The notes: generated from the letters alone by a model not told the origin. Positions 45,340 through 58,435 are shown, counted from the stretch's first letter. The stretch is 64,000 bases of DNA from Delphinapterus leucas (GCF_002288925.2 NW_022098057.1:65153641-65217640), one strand, 5' to 3'. Made by a program: numbers and translations.

Positions 45340-45800
45340 TTACATTCACACATGGACCCTCCTAATTTTCCAGCTTCTCAACCTGCTCCTCTCCTACTTT
45401 TCTCCACATGAAGCTTCTCCCATTTCCTTCTTCCCAACACTGGACTCTGCATAATTTGTTTCTTCTGCTTAGAATATCCTTTTCTATCTTCATTGCCTTA
45501 TAAACTCCTGTTCCTTTATGGCTTAGCATCACAACGTCCAGAAAGCCATTGGTGACTGCTCCGATTCCATCCAGTCTGCCTGTGTTGGGCTCTCATTGCA
45601 CACTGCACTTGTTCTTCATTGCACTGTGGTGATTGCTGTTTCATATTTATTTATGTGATCCTTTGGTTAATGACTTTCTCCTTACTGGACTATAAGCTGA
45701 GTAAAGATATGAGTAGTTTCTGTTTCCCTAGCACAGTGCCTGGTACAGAGTATTGCATATTTGTTGAATGAATATTATAATTGAAAGAATGAATGAACAA
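45340..45800 (+). mobile_element. L2 LINE 3' end, sense
   Basis: 'ttagaatatccttttctatc' (the 'ctggaatgctcttcc' region), 'ggactataagctgagtaaag', 'cctagcacagtgcctggtac' and the terminal 'atatttgttgaatgaatatt' give a clear L2 3' end. Confidence 0.65.
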
Positions 45801-46094
45801 ATGAACACAGAAGGTAAAGAAGTTTATAATATTGTTATTTTTTATTTGTTTTTAAGAGATAGGACCTTGTCAGTCTAGTACCTACACTCGTTCAAGTGTC
45901 TCTTTTGGTAACAAAGCAAATAATATAGATTGGTATATACCAGGAAAAATGTGGTTCAAAGATGAAACATGAAATTTAGTAGAAAGATTCTTTAAATTCT
46001 AAACAGAGAAATAGAAACAAAGTTACATTTATATGTGCATGTGGGTGCAAATTCATGTACACATGTTTATTTGTACTTGTACACATAAAATAAG

Positions 46095-46330
46095 AAGCAG
46101 TAGTAAGTACCTACTATGTGTTATTTCTCGGGCGCAGGTAATCTACTGAATGTTAAAGATAAAAGCACCTGGTTTTTTAAAAATAGTTTCTGCAATAGGT
46201 ACTTTCATCCAGTTTATCATATTTCTTCCCTATGACAGTTCTACTTTTACAAAATGTCTCAGAGAGATTCAATAACTTTCCCAACGTGGCAGATCTTGTA
46301 AGTGGCCCAGTTGGAAATTGTTCCTTTTGA
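46095..46330 (-). mobile_element. MIR SINE remnant, antisense
   Basis: 'agtacctactatgtgttatt' and 'cagagagattcaataacttt' match reversed MIR; the middle is poor. Confidence 0.4.
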
Positions 46331-47090
46331 CAGTCTTGGGAATATACCTTGCAGACCTTCGATTATGAGAAGTATAATTGACCAGGGTGCTTAGTTAACC
46401 AGGGTTTCCAGCTTCTCTGCTCTGAAATCTATTGCTGTGTTTATATCCAGGCCACATTCTCCAAGGGCTGCTCCTAGCCAATGACTGAGCCCAGCAAAGA
46501 GTCTAAGGTAGACCTGTTCTGGGACACATGGATCTCTTCATTGGCTGACTTTGGCTCCAGGATTCCCCAACGGCCTTATTAAACCTTCTTTAGACTGTAC
46601 AGTCTGGGAAGCTTCCACCCAAACTTCCCTTCCTGCCTTCGCATCAGATGTGATGTCTGGAAACTCTCCTAGCCTTCCTCCCCTGATCAAAATTCTTACA
46701 TGTTTAACTGTGTTTTGACATCTGCTTCTTGAAGGGTCTAGACTAACTCATCCTTCCATTAAGAAGCCCTTGAGAAAGGAAAGAGAGAACATATGCACCG
46801 ACTATTGGAAGAGCACAGTTCCAGTACAGCCAAGGCAAAGGCTATATTTTCTGGCGGGGGGAGGGCTTCGAGACAAAGTTAGAATTTTGAATTTTCCTTT
46901 AAGAATTGGCACCTGCCTAGCTGGGTGGGAAAGACAAAAGGAAAGAGTTTGGGACAAGAAAGAGACATTGCAAAACCTGTATTTGGGAAATGGGGAGTCA
47001 GACCCTTTGACTAGAGCATAACTGAGTGTGGAGGGGAAAAGATGGATAGAAAAAGAGGAAAAGTGAGGCTCTGTTGTATAAACTCAGGAG
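46331..47090. other. unannotated sequence
   Basis: No family or gene recognised. Confidence 0.4.
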
Positions 47091-47094
47091 ATGA

Positions 47095-47280
47095 TGTATA
47101 GTAGGGATTAAGAACATGAGCTCCAGAATCAGAAAGATCTTAATTTGAGTTCTGGTATTTACAACAATAGGTGTATGAAATTAGGAAAGTTTTAACCTCC
47201 GTTATCTTGTTTTCTCATACATAAATGTGGTTAATAACATCTACATCATGGATTAAGTGAAATAATGTATGCTAGAGCAA
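47095..47280 (+). mobile_element. MIR SINE, sense
   Basis: 'tagggattaagaacatgagc', 'tccagaatcagaaagatctt', 'tttgagttctggtatttaca' and 'gtggttaataacatctacat' follow the MIR order. Confidence 0.6.
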
Positions 47281-50200
47281 AAACGAAAAAGAAACTGCTT
47301 CCTCAAATAAGGAAAAATTCATGAAGATTAGGATTCGGTACTTTAAGTGGGCATTTATTTCTCGGATAGATATACACTTTAAAGGTATGTATGAGAAATT
47401 TTTTTTAAATCACTTTATATTGTCCTTTAAAACTAATTTGACTGGTTGTGTTTCAATGGAAAATATAGTGTCAGAATTTGTACCTTGCACAGCACTAGAA
47501 CAGAGAGCACAACAGTTGTGTGTAAAATTTATTGATTTGAATATTTTTGTGAAATACTTGCATGAATTTATCACGTAAAATGGTGTGAGTCATGAAATAA
47601 AAGAAAATTAATTTTCCTAAACTCTCATATTTATCATCATTTCAGAATCCCTAATAAATGCCAGTTATGGGTGACTTATTCTTTCTGACATTTATCATTC
47701 CATAATTTGTCAATATGAAGTTTCCAAAATAGTACATGCACTTCAGTGGCAAGCTATTCACTTAATTTTTTGGGTTTGTCCTTTTTATTTCCAAATTTTG
47801 ACAGAAAGTTTTGTCATTTTAGTTTTTATTTTATTGATATTGCTTATTTTATAAGTATAATTATTCATTAGAGTGATTCATGATTGTGTATCTTGCATTC
47901 ATAAAGAACAGAATTCCCAGTTGAATTGAGTACCATGACTACTGATGCTAATCAACAAGATTGATAACAGGGAAGATTGTCAAAAAGAAAGCAAGTTGGA
48001 TTTTTTTTCCTGATTGTAGAATCTTGACCTCTTGTGCTTGATGTAATGGACTTTAGCTCATTAATACTCTACTCAAGGGTTAAGGGTATGGCATTGTCTT
48101 GTATTTGTGAACCACTGCATACAATTAAATTAATATTGGGAGCATATTACCCTTAGATTTCCAGAGCATTTCTGTCTATTTATCACAACAGAGCACCTTG
48201 TTTACTTTTTCTTTTAGTAGGCCACAGTGGCCCGAAAGTGTTAATGCAGCCACTATTTAGCTAACTTATTTCTAAAAGTAGTGTTGATATATATTTTAAA
48301 TAAATATGTATATTTATTTATATTCTTATAAAATCATATTTTAAGTTTATATATTTTTCTTTTTAGAAGTTTAAATCTCTCTTACAGCAGTTTCTAAAGT
48401 TTCAACAGTTTTATTTTTGAAATAAAAAAACTAAAAGGCCGGGCAATGGTGTCAGTATAAGAATCCTTAGCTAGTCATCAAATACCTCGTTAGTTATTAT
48501 CGAATTTTTTTCTTGCTCTCATATGCAAATAAATATAATCAAACTATGAAGCACAGATTATTGATGGTAACGTAGAAAAACATGATCATGATTCTCCCTA
48601 GAAAGACCCAGATTTTGAAACAAAAGCTCCTTAAGAGCAAATGTGTTCTTACATTGGTGAGCATTCATGTTCCCCAAACCTCAGGAGACCCTGCATGTTC
48701 TACAGGTATCTTAAGCTAACTGAAACAACAGGAAGAAAACCCTCATCACCTTTTTCTTTATACGTTTGTGAATCACGTGCCTCAACCCAGGAATGGGAAC
48801 TCTGTTTGAATCTCCTTGCTTATCCTAAATTTGGAAAAAAAGTTGTTCTTTGTACTTTTTTCTTCTTACCTTGGTAGATTTGTACTGATCAGTTTAATAA
48901 ATGCTATAGATAAAGTTATTACATTAGAAATGAATATCTCAGACTTTTAAAGTCTCTTTTTCTTTTATAATATTTTGTCTAATTATGTAATTCTATGTTG
49001 GTTTATTTTAGGATATAAAATTAAGAAGTAATTACATAATATATTCTGGAATAATTAAGAGTAATGAAAAGAATTCATGACAAAACTTCAAATTACTGCA
49101 TTTGAAAAAATACTATACTTTCATTGTTTAAACCGATACGATAATGATTTATCTTAAGTTTACATCTTATAAATGGCTATGCTAAAAGACCATTCCAAAG
49201 CCAATTGTCCAAATAGCTTTCTAGAGAGTCACATGGAAAGTTTGTCTTCATATGCCTTCATTTGCCTCTTGAGAAACACAGAGTCCTGTCCGATATATTA
49301 AATAGCAAGGTGGAAGACAGAGTCCTAGTTTTCTATTTCTATTGTATAATATATTTAACTAGAGGAATACAGATATTATAGGCTTGCCAGAGTGTTGTTT
49401 GGAAATTTCTCTAGTGAACATTTGTATATCTTTCTTCTACTAAGGGAGATGAGTTTGTTTTCCCCTGAAGTCAGAGGAAGATGCAATGATTTGAGTTTTC
49501 TATATATTTTAGACATTTTAAAACACATAACATCCAAGTTTGGTAGTTGTTTCAAACTCCATATGAACTTTTGTCAGAAAAACTTAATGTTGAATAAATT
49601 ATTTTTATAAAGCAGAATGATAGTTTAAATCGGAGAATACAAATTATCTAATGATGGTTTCTTAATGTTTGTAAGACTTTCTTCAGTAAAGGAGGATCAG
49701 CTTTGCTGGACACTTCCTGCTTTGGCTCTGTGTTTTCTACCAATGAGTTTTACAAACGTACTTTGGCTGCCTAAACAAAGAAACAAACAAAACCAAATAA
49801 ATAAAACCAGCAAAGGAAAGCAAAACAAACAAAGAAAAAAACCCTGTTTGTAAAGCATATTTTGAAATAGCCTTACTAATATGTGAGCCAGTTAACAGCT
49901 TCTGTCTTCAGTTCATGATGCATCAAGTGTGTGATCTGGTTTTCCTTGCATTTTTTACGAATTGGGTTTTTAGTCCAGTACAGACACATTAGGGCATTGG
50001 TGAGGGTGTTCCAAACAGAAACACTTATGACCTAGTTGTTGAATATAGGTAGAGACACTGATGGACAAAGGGACTTACAAAGAAAAGCATAAACAAGTGT
50101 GCAGCAAAGGAAAAAAAAATGAACTACAGTACACAGTCACAATAATGGCTTCTGCTATACTTGCTGCCTCTGGAGTGGGAGTTTGGCATCAATGTGTGGC

Positions 50201-51070
50201 GTAACAGTAGGAACAATCAATGAACAGAGGAGAGATGCTAAAATTAGATTGAGCAGAAAAGCGTGGCTAAAGCTTAGAATGTTCACCAATATTATGAAGA
50301 CTGAAATCTCTTCAATTTTCCATTGAAGAATATGAAATTGGTTCACAGCTCTTGGGGTGATACTGAATTTGGCTGAATATTTAATGAACAGGAAAAGTTT
50401 GAGCTCAAGTGAATATGTTGACAATATACTTTGCCTTTGTTTTTCTCATAGGACAAAGGAAACTGAATTATATTAGATTGTGTAGGATAATGTATGCCAT
50501 TGTAAATTCCCAGGTTTTGCAGTAAATTTAACATTACAATAAAACATTGTCCATTAATAGCAGTAACAAAACATCCGTTGGTAGATTTTACAGCATTATT
50601 GCATTTTTGCAAATCTGAAGTGAACAAGATAGTAACGACTAGCATCAGACGTAGTTTGTGGCTAATTTCCTAATTTACATAATGTATTTCTAACAAACTG
50701 GATTGTCAGTTTATAGGAGGCACCAAGTATTCATATAATGACGTTTTAAAAAGATTCTCAGCTGAAACGTGGCCTAGTTGCCTGTCCAAACTGGGTGGCA
50801 CTCTGGGATACTGCTGTGAGAAACCCTAGTCAAAGTTTTAAATACCTTTAACTGGAATTACTGGTAATATAAGTAAAAAAACAAAAAACAAAAAAAACCA
50901 ACATAACAACCTTTCTTTGAGGCCTCTGGGTGGTATTTGGCTCCTACCACTTCTAAAGTTTCTAAAATGCCATGGATTATACTCAGCAATTAAACTTGGC
51001 AAAAGGATTAATGTCAATACTGAGAGAAGTTTGACTTTATTCAAGATGATGTATTTTAAACTATTGTCGA
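47281..51070. other. repeat-poor interval
   Basis: 3.8 kb without a repeat family I can name, apart from an A-rich simple stretch (49776-49842). ORFs are at most 100 codons and lack domains. This is the longest such interval and a candidate for conserved non-coding sequence. Confidence 0.4.
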
Positions 51071-51077
51071 CTTAAAA

Positions 51078-51540
51078 AAATGCACAACTTGAGAGTTGCG
51101 AGTTAAGTTTTATTTGAGGCAAAATGAGGACTGCAGCCCGGAAGACAGCATCTCAGATAGCTCTGAGAAACTGCTCCAAAGAGGTAGGGGGGAATGTCAG
51201 TATATATGTGATTTTGGTGAAGGAAGGGTACATACAATCAAGCACATATTTTTTGCAGAAGGTTTCGGCTAGTCGCGAGGAGCAGGCGTCACCATGAAGG
51301 ATTTTAGTGCTTCTCTAGATATGAGAATTGGGCTCATAAAATCAAATCCTGAAAATATCTAACAATCTGAAGACCTGTTCTGCCAGTTTTTCCCAGAGCA
51401 CAGAGGGCCTCCTTTCTGCGCTCCACCCTGAGCTCCTTCCAGGGGGTGTTGAAAGTCAGCAGCTCATGATTTAATCCTTGTAGAGGTAGTTGGCGCGTGC
51501 CAGTTTGTTGTTGCCACTACCATACCTCTGTCCCTATAGC
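51078..51540 (-). mobile_element. possible solo LTR, antisense
   Basis: Begins 'tgcacaacttgagagttgcg', then 'agttaagttttatttgaggc'; on the minus strand this gives an AATAAA signal about 35 bases before a '...tgca' end, as at an LTR's R-U5 end. The body contains 'gcatctcagatagctctgag', 'tcaccatgaaggattttagt' and 'gaagacctgttctgccagtt', which I associate with a retroviral-type LTR of ungulates and whales. The far boundary and target duplication are not clear. It contains no retroviral gene. Confidence 0.4.
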
Positions 51541-52009
51541 ACTGTTTCTCTAATCTGCCTTCAGAATCAATGTAAGTGCTTTTGTTCACATCCAAAAATC
51601 ATCCCCAGTCTAACCCCAATTTATCTCCTCTACTGCTTACCTCCTTTGCTGGTCTTCTGATGGTTCTCTTAAATTAAACTATATCTGGTGTCATCACAGC
51701 TCGTTAGCTCATGCAGTGCCTCTTGCCTTCTCATCTCTGCTCCAATATTTGAGGATACCACAAGAAAATAAAGACAGGCAGTCCGTAAGAATATAGTGTT
51801 TCATTGGCCTACACAGCATTTAATTTTTTCAATTGAGTTCATTGACACCATTTAAAAAGTCAGGATTTGTTACATGTCAAATTGGAATTCCAGATTCTCT
51901 TGAAAAACGTGGGCAATACTGCATCTACCTTCCTACTCAGCCATATTCAGCTGATCTTTGTAGTCATTTGAGCTTGCAACTTCTGAATCTATATTTTGTC
52001 CCTTATTCA
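51541..52009. other. unannotated; possibly L2-related
   Basis: 51.56-51.76 kb is pyrimidine-rich and faintly L2-like; not enough to call. Confidence 0.3.
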
Positions 52010-52262
52010 AGGTCCAAAATATTTCATCTCCTCCAGGAAGTTTTTTTTTTTCCCAAGCATTTTAAAACTCCTATGTGCTCATCATACCCATCTTTTATTT
52101 AGCTTTTTAATGCCTCAAAGCATTATATGTATTTTATGTACCATTTTGTTTCTCTGATGCTCAGAGTAAAGCTCTTTAAGGGTAGGGACTGTGTCTGACT
52201 CTTCGCCTGAGTGCATAGAACCTAGAATAGTGCAGTCTGCCTGGTGGTTGCCTCTGAATGAC
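52010..52262 (+). mobile_element. L2 LINE 3' end, sense
   Basis: 'tttctctgatgctcagagta', 'aagggtagggactgtgtctg' and 'catagaacctagaatagtgc' fit the L2 3' terminus. Confidence 0.55.
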
Positions 52263-53390
52263 ATTTTTTTTTTATAATTGTATCATTATCATAAATAGTA
52301 TCTTCAACGTGTTGAGCAGACCCTATCCTTAAGGAGTGTATTTGTTAAGTATTTAAAAACCTTCAAATTTAAAACAGCAAAATATTTGACATCATGCAAT
52401 TCTTCCTGCTGAGTTAAAAGACATTTTTGGTAGCACCTTGGCTCGGTCTCTAGCAGTGAGAGATTGGTATGTGGCAGAAATGTGGAGAGAATGAGAATTG
52501 GAGCTATTCTTTTGAAATGTAAATACACATTTCCACATCAAAAAATATTGACTTCATAAGATGTAGCAGATGCATATTGCATGTTCAGAGTATTTTATTT
52601 ATTTTGTTCATTGATACTTGCTATGTGTTCCCACTAATGACATGAGGCTTGAACTTAATCATGGGATCTATTTTATATTTTGATCTTGACCAAAATATTA
52701 GCTACCTACCTTATGGAAGATAGAGGAGTCAAAGTGCTCTGAGTTTCCCCTGCCAAAGCTATATCCCTTACAAGGGACCTATGTAATGTGAGAGTCAATG
52801 GAATCCTAGTTTATTCCTCCTCTGTTTACTCTCTATAATGCCCTGAGTAATGCCTTATTTATCATTTGCAAATTCTAGGGCAAAATGTTGTTAAGTGCTT
52901 CAAACTTGTCATTGATTTGACATCAATTATTAACTTTTTGTAAATTTCTAAATAGAAGCAAAATAAAAGCAGATCTACCTGGTGGAGCCTCCAGAAGAGA
53001 AACCCAGAAGCGTTTGCCTAATATCCAAGTGCTAATACACATGTGGTTTTAAATAGGGTTCTTTCAAAAAGAAAACGTTGAGGCTGCCACTAATAAAAAT
53101 ATATATTGTGGTGTTAATATTCCACCTATAAGCTATTCTTTTGCTTCTATTTCACTAGGGTTTGAGTTAGGATAATTTTGATATAATGAAAGTTCATCAT
53201 TTAAACAGTTCTGCCATGGAAGTGCCAGAGAATTTGTAATACTCTGTTGCTTCTTGCTAACAACCTGTACTTGCCATTCGGTGTGAGGTTTTGGTACATA
53301 CGCACATAACAGATTTTTATATTTTATAAAGCCAAATAAAATACATGTTTCAAATATTTAATGTTTCTTTTACAATAAGGTATTCAACCA
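52263..53390. other. unannotated AT-rich sequence
   Basis: No repeat family or gene recognised. Confidence 0.4.
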
Positions 53391-53394
53391 GTTG

Positions 53395-53655
53395 TCATTA
53401 AGCCAACATTTATTGTGTACCCACTATGATAGGTGAGGAGACAAATTTTTTTGTTTTTAAAGGTCAAAAGTTGAAAAAAAAATGCTTTCAGAGAACTCTA
53501 TCTTGAGCAATTGTGATTATGTTCCAGGTACTCTTTTAGGCTTCGAAGGAACGCAATGGTGAGGACCTAATCTCTGTCTTCACACATTTCACATTCAAGT
53601 TGAGGATGTAAAAAGAAAAACAGATCATTTAAATACAGTAATTTAGGTGCTAAAT
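53395..53655 (-). mobile_element. L2 LINE 3' end, antisense
   Basis: 'aacatttattgtgtacccac', 'aggtactcttttaggcttcg' and 'acacatttcacattcaagtt' fit the reversed L2 end with an AT-rich interruption. Confidence 0.4.
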
Positions 53656-53659
53656 AGAA

Positions 53660-53840
53660 TATCCTCTTGGTGTAGAAGGAAAAAGCCCTGAACTGGCAGG
53701 CAAGGGTTCTTAGGTCAGGCTAAGCCCTGCTGCTAACTACCTTTGTGACCATGTGAAGTTATTCAGTCTCCCAGGACCTCATTTTCTCAGTGTGTAAGAT
53801 CAGGTGGTTGTGTCCTAGACAACCTTTACATTTATTTTAA
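53660..53840 (+). mobile_element. MIR SINE, sense
   Basis: 'aagccctgctgctaactacc', 'tttgtgaccatgtgaagtta' and 'aggacctcattttctcagtg' follow the MIR order. Confidence 0.5.
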
Positions 53841-54664
53841 TTTCTTTGATCTGGTTCTATGGCTCTGTATTCAAATACAGGCAATTAAAGGTACAGATAA
53901 AACAAGAACATGTATGACTAAAAGTGAGATTAACGTATTAAAAATCAAGAGTATTAAGGGTAAAAGCAAAGAAGAAATTGTATTTTCTCTGAATACACCT
54001 GAAAAAATTTGTATATAACATGTAATTTTTCTTAGAATGTTCAACTTATGTTGTATTTTAATAATATACCATACCTATGGAAAATTACTGTTAATTTTCC
54101 CCTTAAGAATAAAATCTCCTTTTTGACATCTGGTTATTTAAATTAAAAATGAAAATCATTAAAGTCAGTACTAAATATATGGATGACTGGAAGCAAAAAG
54201 AACATGTCTTGATGTTACTATATCATCTGTGAGTTTTTTCCAATGTTTATAGCTTTTATATAATTGCATATGGCAAGTATTTGATTACATAACTTTTGCT
54301 AGGTACATAATTAGGTATAATTATGAAAATATGAAAATTATATGCATAAAGTGACTAATTAACTAAAATTTGTTTAAAGGAATCAAGACTATTCAACAAG
54401 AAAAAAAAACACATTAATGGAGCACTATGGTTGCGATAAAAGCACACATGCCAAAAATTATTCTGGACTGTCTGATTAGTTATTGACACAGTGCTGGAAA
54501 CTATATATTTATGTTTCTTTTACATGATAATATTAGAGCCTACTCCTGACCGTGTTTCTGCTATATAGTTTGCATAAAATATGGTCAATGAAAATTTTCC
54601 TGGAATAAAATGATAGTTCCTTACAGATCTGCACTAAAACCACACACACAAATAAGTACTCATG
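53841..54664. other. unannotated AT-rich sequence
   Basis: Very AT-rich; nothing recognised. Confidence 0.4.
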
Positions 54665-54845
54665 CTGAATCATAGCATTCTTAAATGTTAGAGTCAGAAG
54701 AAACATTAGCAACCATTTATTCTTATATTTGTATTTTATAAATAAGGAAAAGTTATATCTTAAGAGGTTAAGTGATTTTTTGATATATCAACGGTGGCAT
54801 AGGTGGGGCTCTCAGTCCTATTCTCTTTCTACTATTTTATAGTTT
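54665..54845 (-). mobile_element. MIR/MIR3-like remnant, antisense
   Basis: 'catagcattcttaaatgtta', 'gagtcagaagaaacattagc', 'tatattttataaataaggaa'-like core and 'ttaagaggttaagtgatttt' fit a reversed ancient SINE. Confidence 0.4.
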
Positions 54846-55565
54846 TTCCCCCAAATATGCTATTCTAACTTCTGGAAAGATAAAGTAGAAAAATTCTATT
54901 ACAATATCACAATAAAATATGTAAATTTGAAAGATCCCATATTTTAATATGGCAGTCATTTTTATATTAGCATTATATTATATTGCACTTTCAGGTATAT
55001 ATGTATGTATTTTAGGTTTTCTATGTATACTAAGAAGTTGTTTAATTTATCTGTATCTATATAAACTATTTAAAAATCACCTCCGTGTTAAGCAGGACTT
55101 TTAAACAAGAGTTTGGGTGTAGTAACAGCTATTGCAGTGTTTATAACTTTGCTAAATAGAAACATTTTTCATAGAAACTAAAACCAAAATAAATTACTTT
55201 AGATCAAGACAAAAATAGGAGTGACTTGCCTAGAGTCATATCACAAGTGAATGTTAGCCTAGAAAGTGTAATTATCAGAATAATTTATTCAGTATATATT
55301 AGTATGAAGAACATGCCTGTTAGACCTTTATAATCTGAAAACAATAATACAAAAGAAAAACTATAGTATGCCTATTAATCACATACTTGAATAACTTTAA
55401 TATGTCTCATAAAATGCGTGAAGTGACTGATGAAGTAATAGCATTTTGGTAGGAATTACCACAAAATAAAGAGAAAAGCCAACATCAACCTATTACATCA
55501 ATGTAATTCCTACATTTTACTGACTTCTATAAGGCTATATTGTGTTGGGTGTTCTGTGAATTATG
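54846..55565. other. unannotated AT-rich sequence
   Basis: A faint MIR-like trace near 55220-55270 ('gagtgacttgcctagagtca'); otherwise nothing. Confidence 0.35.
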
Positions 55566-55569
55566 AAAT

Positions 55570-56110
55570 GTTCCCTTCCAGCCATGTGAGATTACCTCCA
55601 TTTCTGAAGAAATCCTTGATGTCCACATCAGCTCACTAGGAGATCTCCACTAGCTCTCTAGTTTTAAATGTTGTCTGTATACTGATTACAGGCAAATTAG
55701 ATACCCCATCCCTGACTTTCTCTCTGAACTTCTGACGAGTGTATCTAATTGCCTACTCAACCTTTCCACTTGCTTGTCCAGTAGATTTCTCAAAATAAAT
55801 GTCTCTAAAGCAGAACTCTGAATTTCTCTCACAAACCTGCTCTTCTCAAGCCTTTCCCATGAAATGGAAACTCTATCAGTTTTGGCTTATAGACAAAAAT
55901 TCCGGAAATCATTCTCAACTTATCTCTTCTTCTCCTGTCACCGTCTCCCTTCAATGTGCGTTCTTTTTCTTCACAGCATATATCTGACTTCCTTTCTATT
56001 TATTTATTGTTCTCTAGAACACAATTTCCTGCAGTGCAGTGACTTCACTTTTGTTCATCACAGTATTCTTAAAATAGTCCCTACATCAAAAATTTGTTGC
56101 ATGAATGAAA
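55570..56110 (+). mobile_element. L2 LINE remnant (internal to 3'), sense
   Basis: 'ttgtctgtatactgattaca' (L2 'tatatgctgatgactccca' region), 'taccccatccctgactttct', 'ctaattgcctactcaacctt', 'tccacttgcttgtccagtag' and 'atttctcaaaataaatgtct' follow the L2 order. Confidence 0.55.
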
Positions 56111-57164
56111 CATTTGCATATGATAGTTTAAGAAGATATGACTTCAGTGAATTCCCTGAGACCCCATTTACAGAATATCCTTGACCTCCTCCATGAGAAG
56201 GCTATTAAGTGAACCAAACCAGAGAGAATTAGAATTTGATCATAGCATTCTCTTGGCTGTGAGATGGGCCTGTTAGCCGGCCTGTATTGTTCATGTGAAA
56301 GCAGCAGACAGGGCTTACAGTGTGGTTACATTGAGGTATACATGAGTTTGAATATTTGCAGAAGATTTATTTCAGAGGAAAGCTGGATAGATGCAATCCT
56401 AGATTGTGCCTATGAAAATTTCATGTACTCTCAGGGTAAACAAATAATTTATGTAACCACAAGGGGAAAGGATTAGAGACAGTTTAATGGTTGTGTTTGT
56501 CTTATGTATAGTAAATACTGCGATGGCATAGATACTCATAAAAAGGTGAGGGCCACTTGTACACAGGAATAGAGAAAACATTGCTTAGAAAACAGTAAGC
56601 ACCTGAGTAGACACCTGTCAAAATAAGAGCCATTAGGGAGCCTGCTGGTAACATTTTAATACCCACATTACTTCTGCTGACTGTAGAATTTGCCATCTGT
56701 TTGTTTTATTTTTGAATCAGTTTGGTCCTTAGAAGTGCTATCAACCCACTAAGATATCAGGAGAGAGCCCCAAGATCTGGGCCTCCATGTTGAAAGTGAG
56801 CTTTGATGTTTCAATAAGTGTTTCAGTTAATTTGACAAGAAGCAAGTAGATTTTTCCTTCACAATACATTTCAGGAGGAGAGGAATTTCCTGATTTTGGT
56901 GAAATAGTCTCCCAGACCACCTCTAAATTCCCTTCAGTTACTAAGAAACCACAGGTATTCCCTTAGTACTCATTCCTCAGCATAGCTCAATATTCTTTTA
57001 TTCATACTTAATATGAACAAAAGTATTTCTTAGGATTATTAGCAAATTTAACAGCATAACTCTATCAGTTGCTTCACAAAATAATATGGTAGGACTATTG
57101 TAATGAACATGATAAAAATTTTTTTAAAAATATTTCTGTGTATAGGATCTAGGTAAAATACAAT
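56111..57164. other. unannotated sequence
   Basis: No repeat family or gene recognised. Confidence 0.4.
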
Positions 57165-57175
57165 CTGGAATGCAG

Positions 57176-57388
57176 TTTTGTTTTGTTTTGTTTTTTGCGG
57201 TACGCGGGCCTCTCACTGTTGTGGCCTCTCCCGTTGCGGAGCACAGGCTCCGGACGCGCAGGCTCAGCGGCCATGGCTCACGGGCCCAGCCGCTCCGCGG
57301 CATGTGGGATCTTCCTGGACCAGGGCACGAACCCGTGTTCCCTGCGTCGGCAGGCGGACTCTCAACCACTGCGCCACCAGGGAAGCCC
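57176..57388 (-). mobile_element. CHR-type SINE (cetacean), antisense, TTTTG tail
   Basis: Target duplication 'ctggaatgcag' at 57165-57175 and 57389-57399. The tail has turned into a (TTTTG)n stretch. The body from 'cggtacgcgggcctctcact' to 'cgccaccagggaagccc' is well preserved. Confidence 0.93.
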
Positions 57389-57699
57389 CTGGAATGCAGA
57401 TTTTTTTTAAAAAGTTGTTGACAACATCACTGTGATATTGTTGGTAATAAATCTAAAGATTATGTTGCCAATTTTGAATTTGCCCTTGCATATTTTGGCT
57501 ATGATCTTAGTTTTTAGATGTAGCTGTTTTACTCATTATTATGAACATGATGTAAATATTAACTTTTAATAAATGACAGCTTTTGCAAAAGAAAACAAGG
57601 ATTAAAGGGTAAATATCTTAAATATTGCTACATAGTACCCATCTTATATTGTTCTTCAGGTTGCCACTTTGATCTGTGGGGAATGGGAATAATATCAGT

Positions 57700-57850
57700 C
57701 AAACCTGCCTTCATTCAGCAAATATCTACTTGGTCTCTATCGTGTCAGGTCCTGTGTTAGGTACTGGATAGGTACAAGCAAAAGAGTATGGCACAGAAAC
57801 AGAAAGACAATCTGAAAACTGATATGTAGTAAAGTAAAAATGACTCAGAT
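57700..57850 (-). mobile_element. L2 LINE 3' end, antisense
   Basis: 'cattcagcaaatatctactt', 'ggtcctgtgttaggtactgg' and 'tggcacagaaacagaaagac' fit the reversed L2 end. Confidence 0.5.
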
Positions 57851-57909
57851 TATAATAATAAAATGTATTTTGCTGTATTTCTCATATTAATTGTAAAAAC
57901 TTCCATCTA

Positions 57910-58095
57910 AAGCAACAGTAGTTTTCAGCTCTGTCTTTGCTTTAGAGACCCTGGGGCACTTTAAAAAAATACCATGCCCTAGGCCCTAGGCATAGAGATT
58001 CTGATTTCATCCGTCTGGGGTGAGGCCCAGTCATGCCACTGTTTACAAAGGTCACAAGATGATTGTAATGGGCAGTCCCAGTTAAAAAGCACTAG
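57910..58095. mobile_element. MER5-like hAT-Charlie remnant
   Basis: 'cagtagttttcagctctgtc' at the left, 'accctggggcactttaaaaa', 'atagagattctgatttcatc' and 'cagttaaaaagcactag' at the right follow the MER5-type pattern with decayed inverted ends. Confidence 0.55.
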
Positions 58096-58229
58096 TTAGC
58101 TCTCTGTCTTATTTTCAAAATAGTTCCTCATTCTGGATACTGACGACCTTGTGGTATTTTCCCATAGTTGGTACAATAAATCTTACCCAACTGTCTGAAA
58201 TTCTTAGCCTATTTTTCAATATAATACGG

Positions 58230-58435
58230 ACACAATAATAGCTACCACTTATTCAGCATCTATAATGTGCCGGACGTTGTGTTAGAAAATATGCATATAT
58301 ATTTCTCGTCTTTACAGTGACCCTGCAAGTCAGGTAAGCATTTTTTAGACTTTCTGTCAAGACTAAAATTGTCCTAGTTTACCCAGATAGTCAGTGTCTT
58401 GGGCCAGGATTCTAAGCTAGAGCTGTCTGTATCCA
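58230..58435 (-). mobile_element. MIR SINE, antisense
   Basis: 'accacttattcagcatctat', 'aatgtgccggacgttgtgtt', 'gaccctgcaagtcaggtaag' and 'gggccaggattctaagctag' match reversed MIR. Confidence 0.55.
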
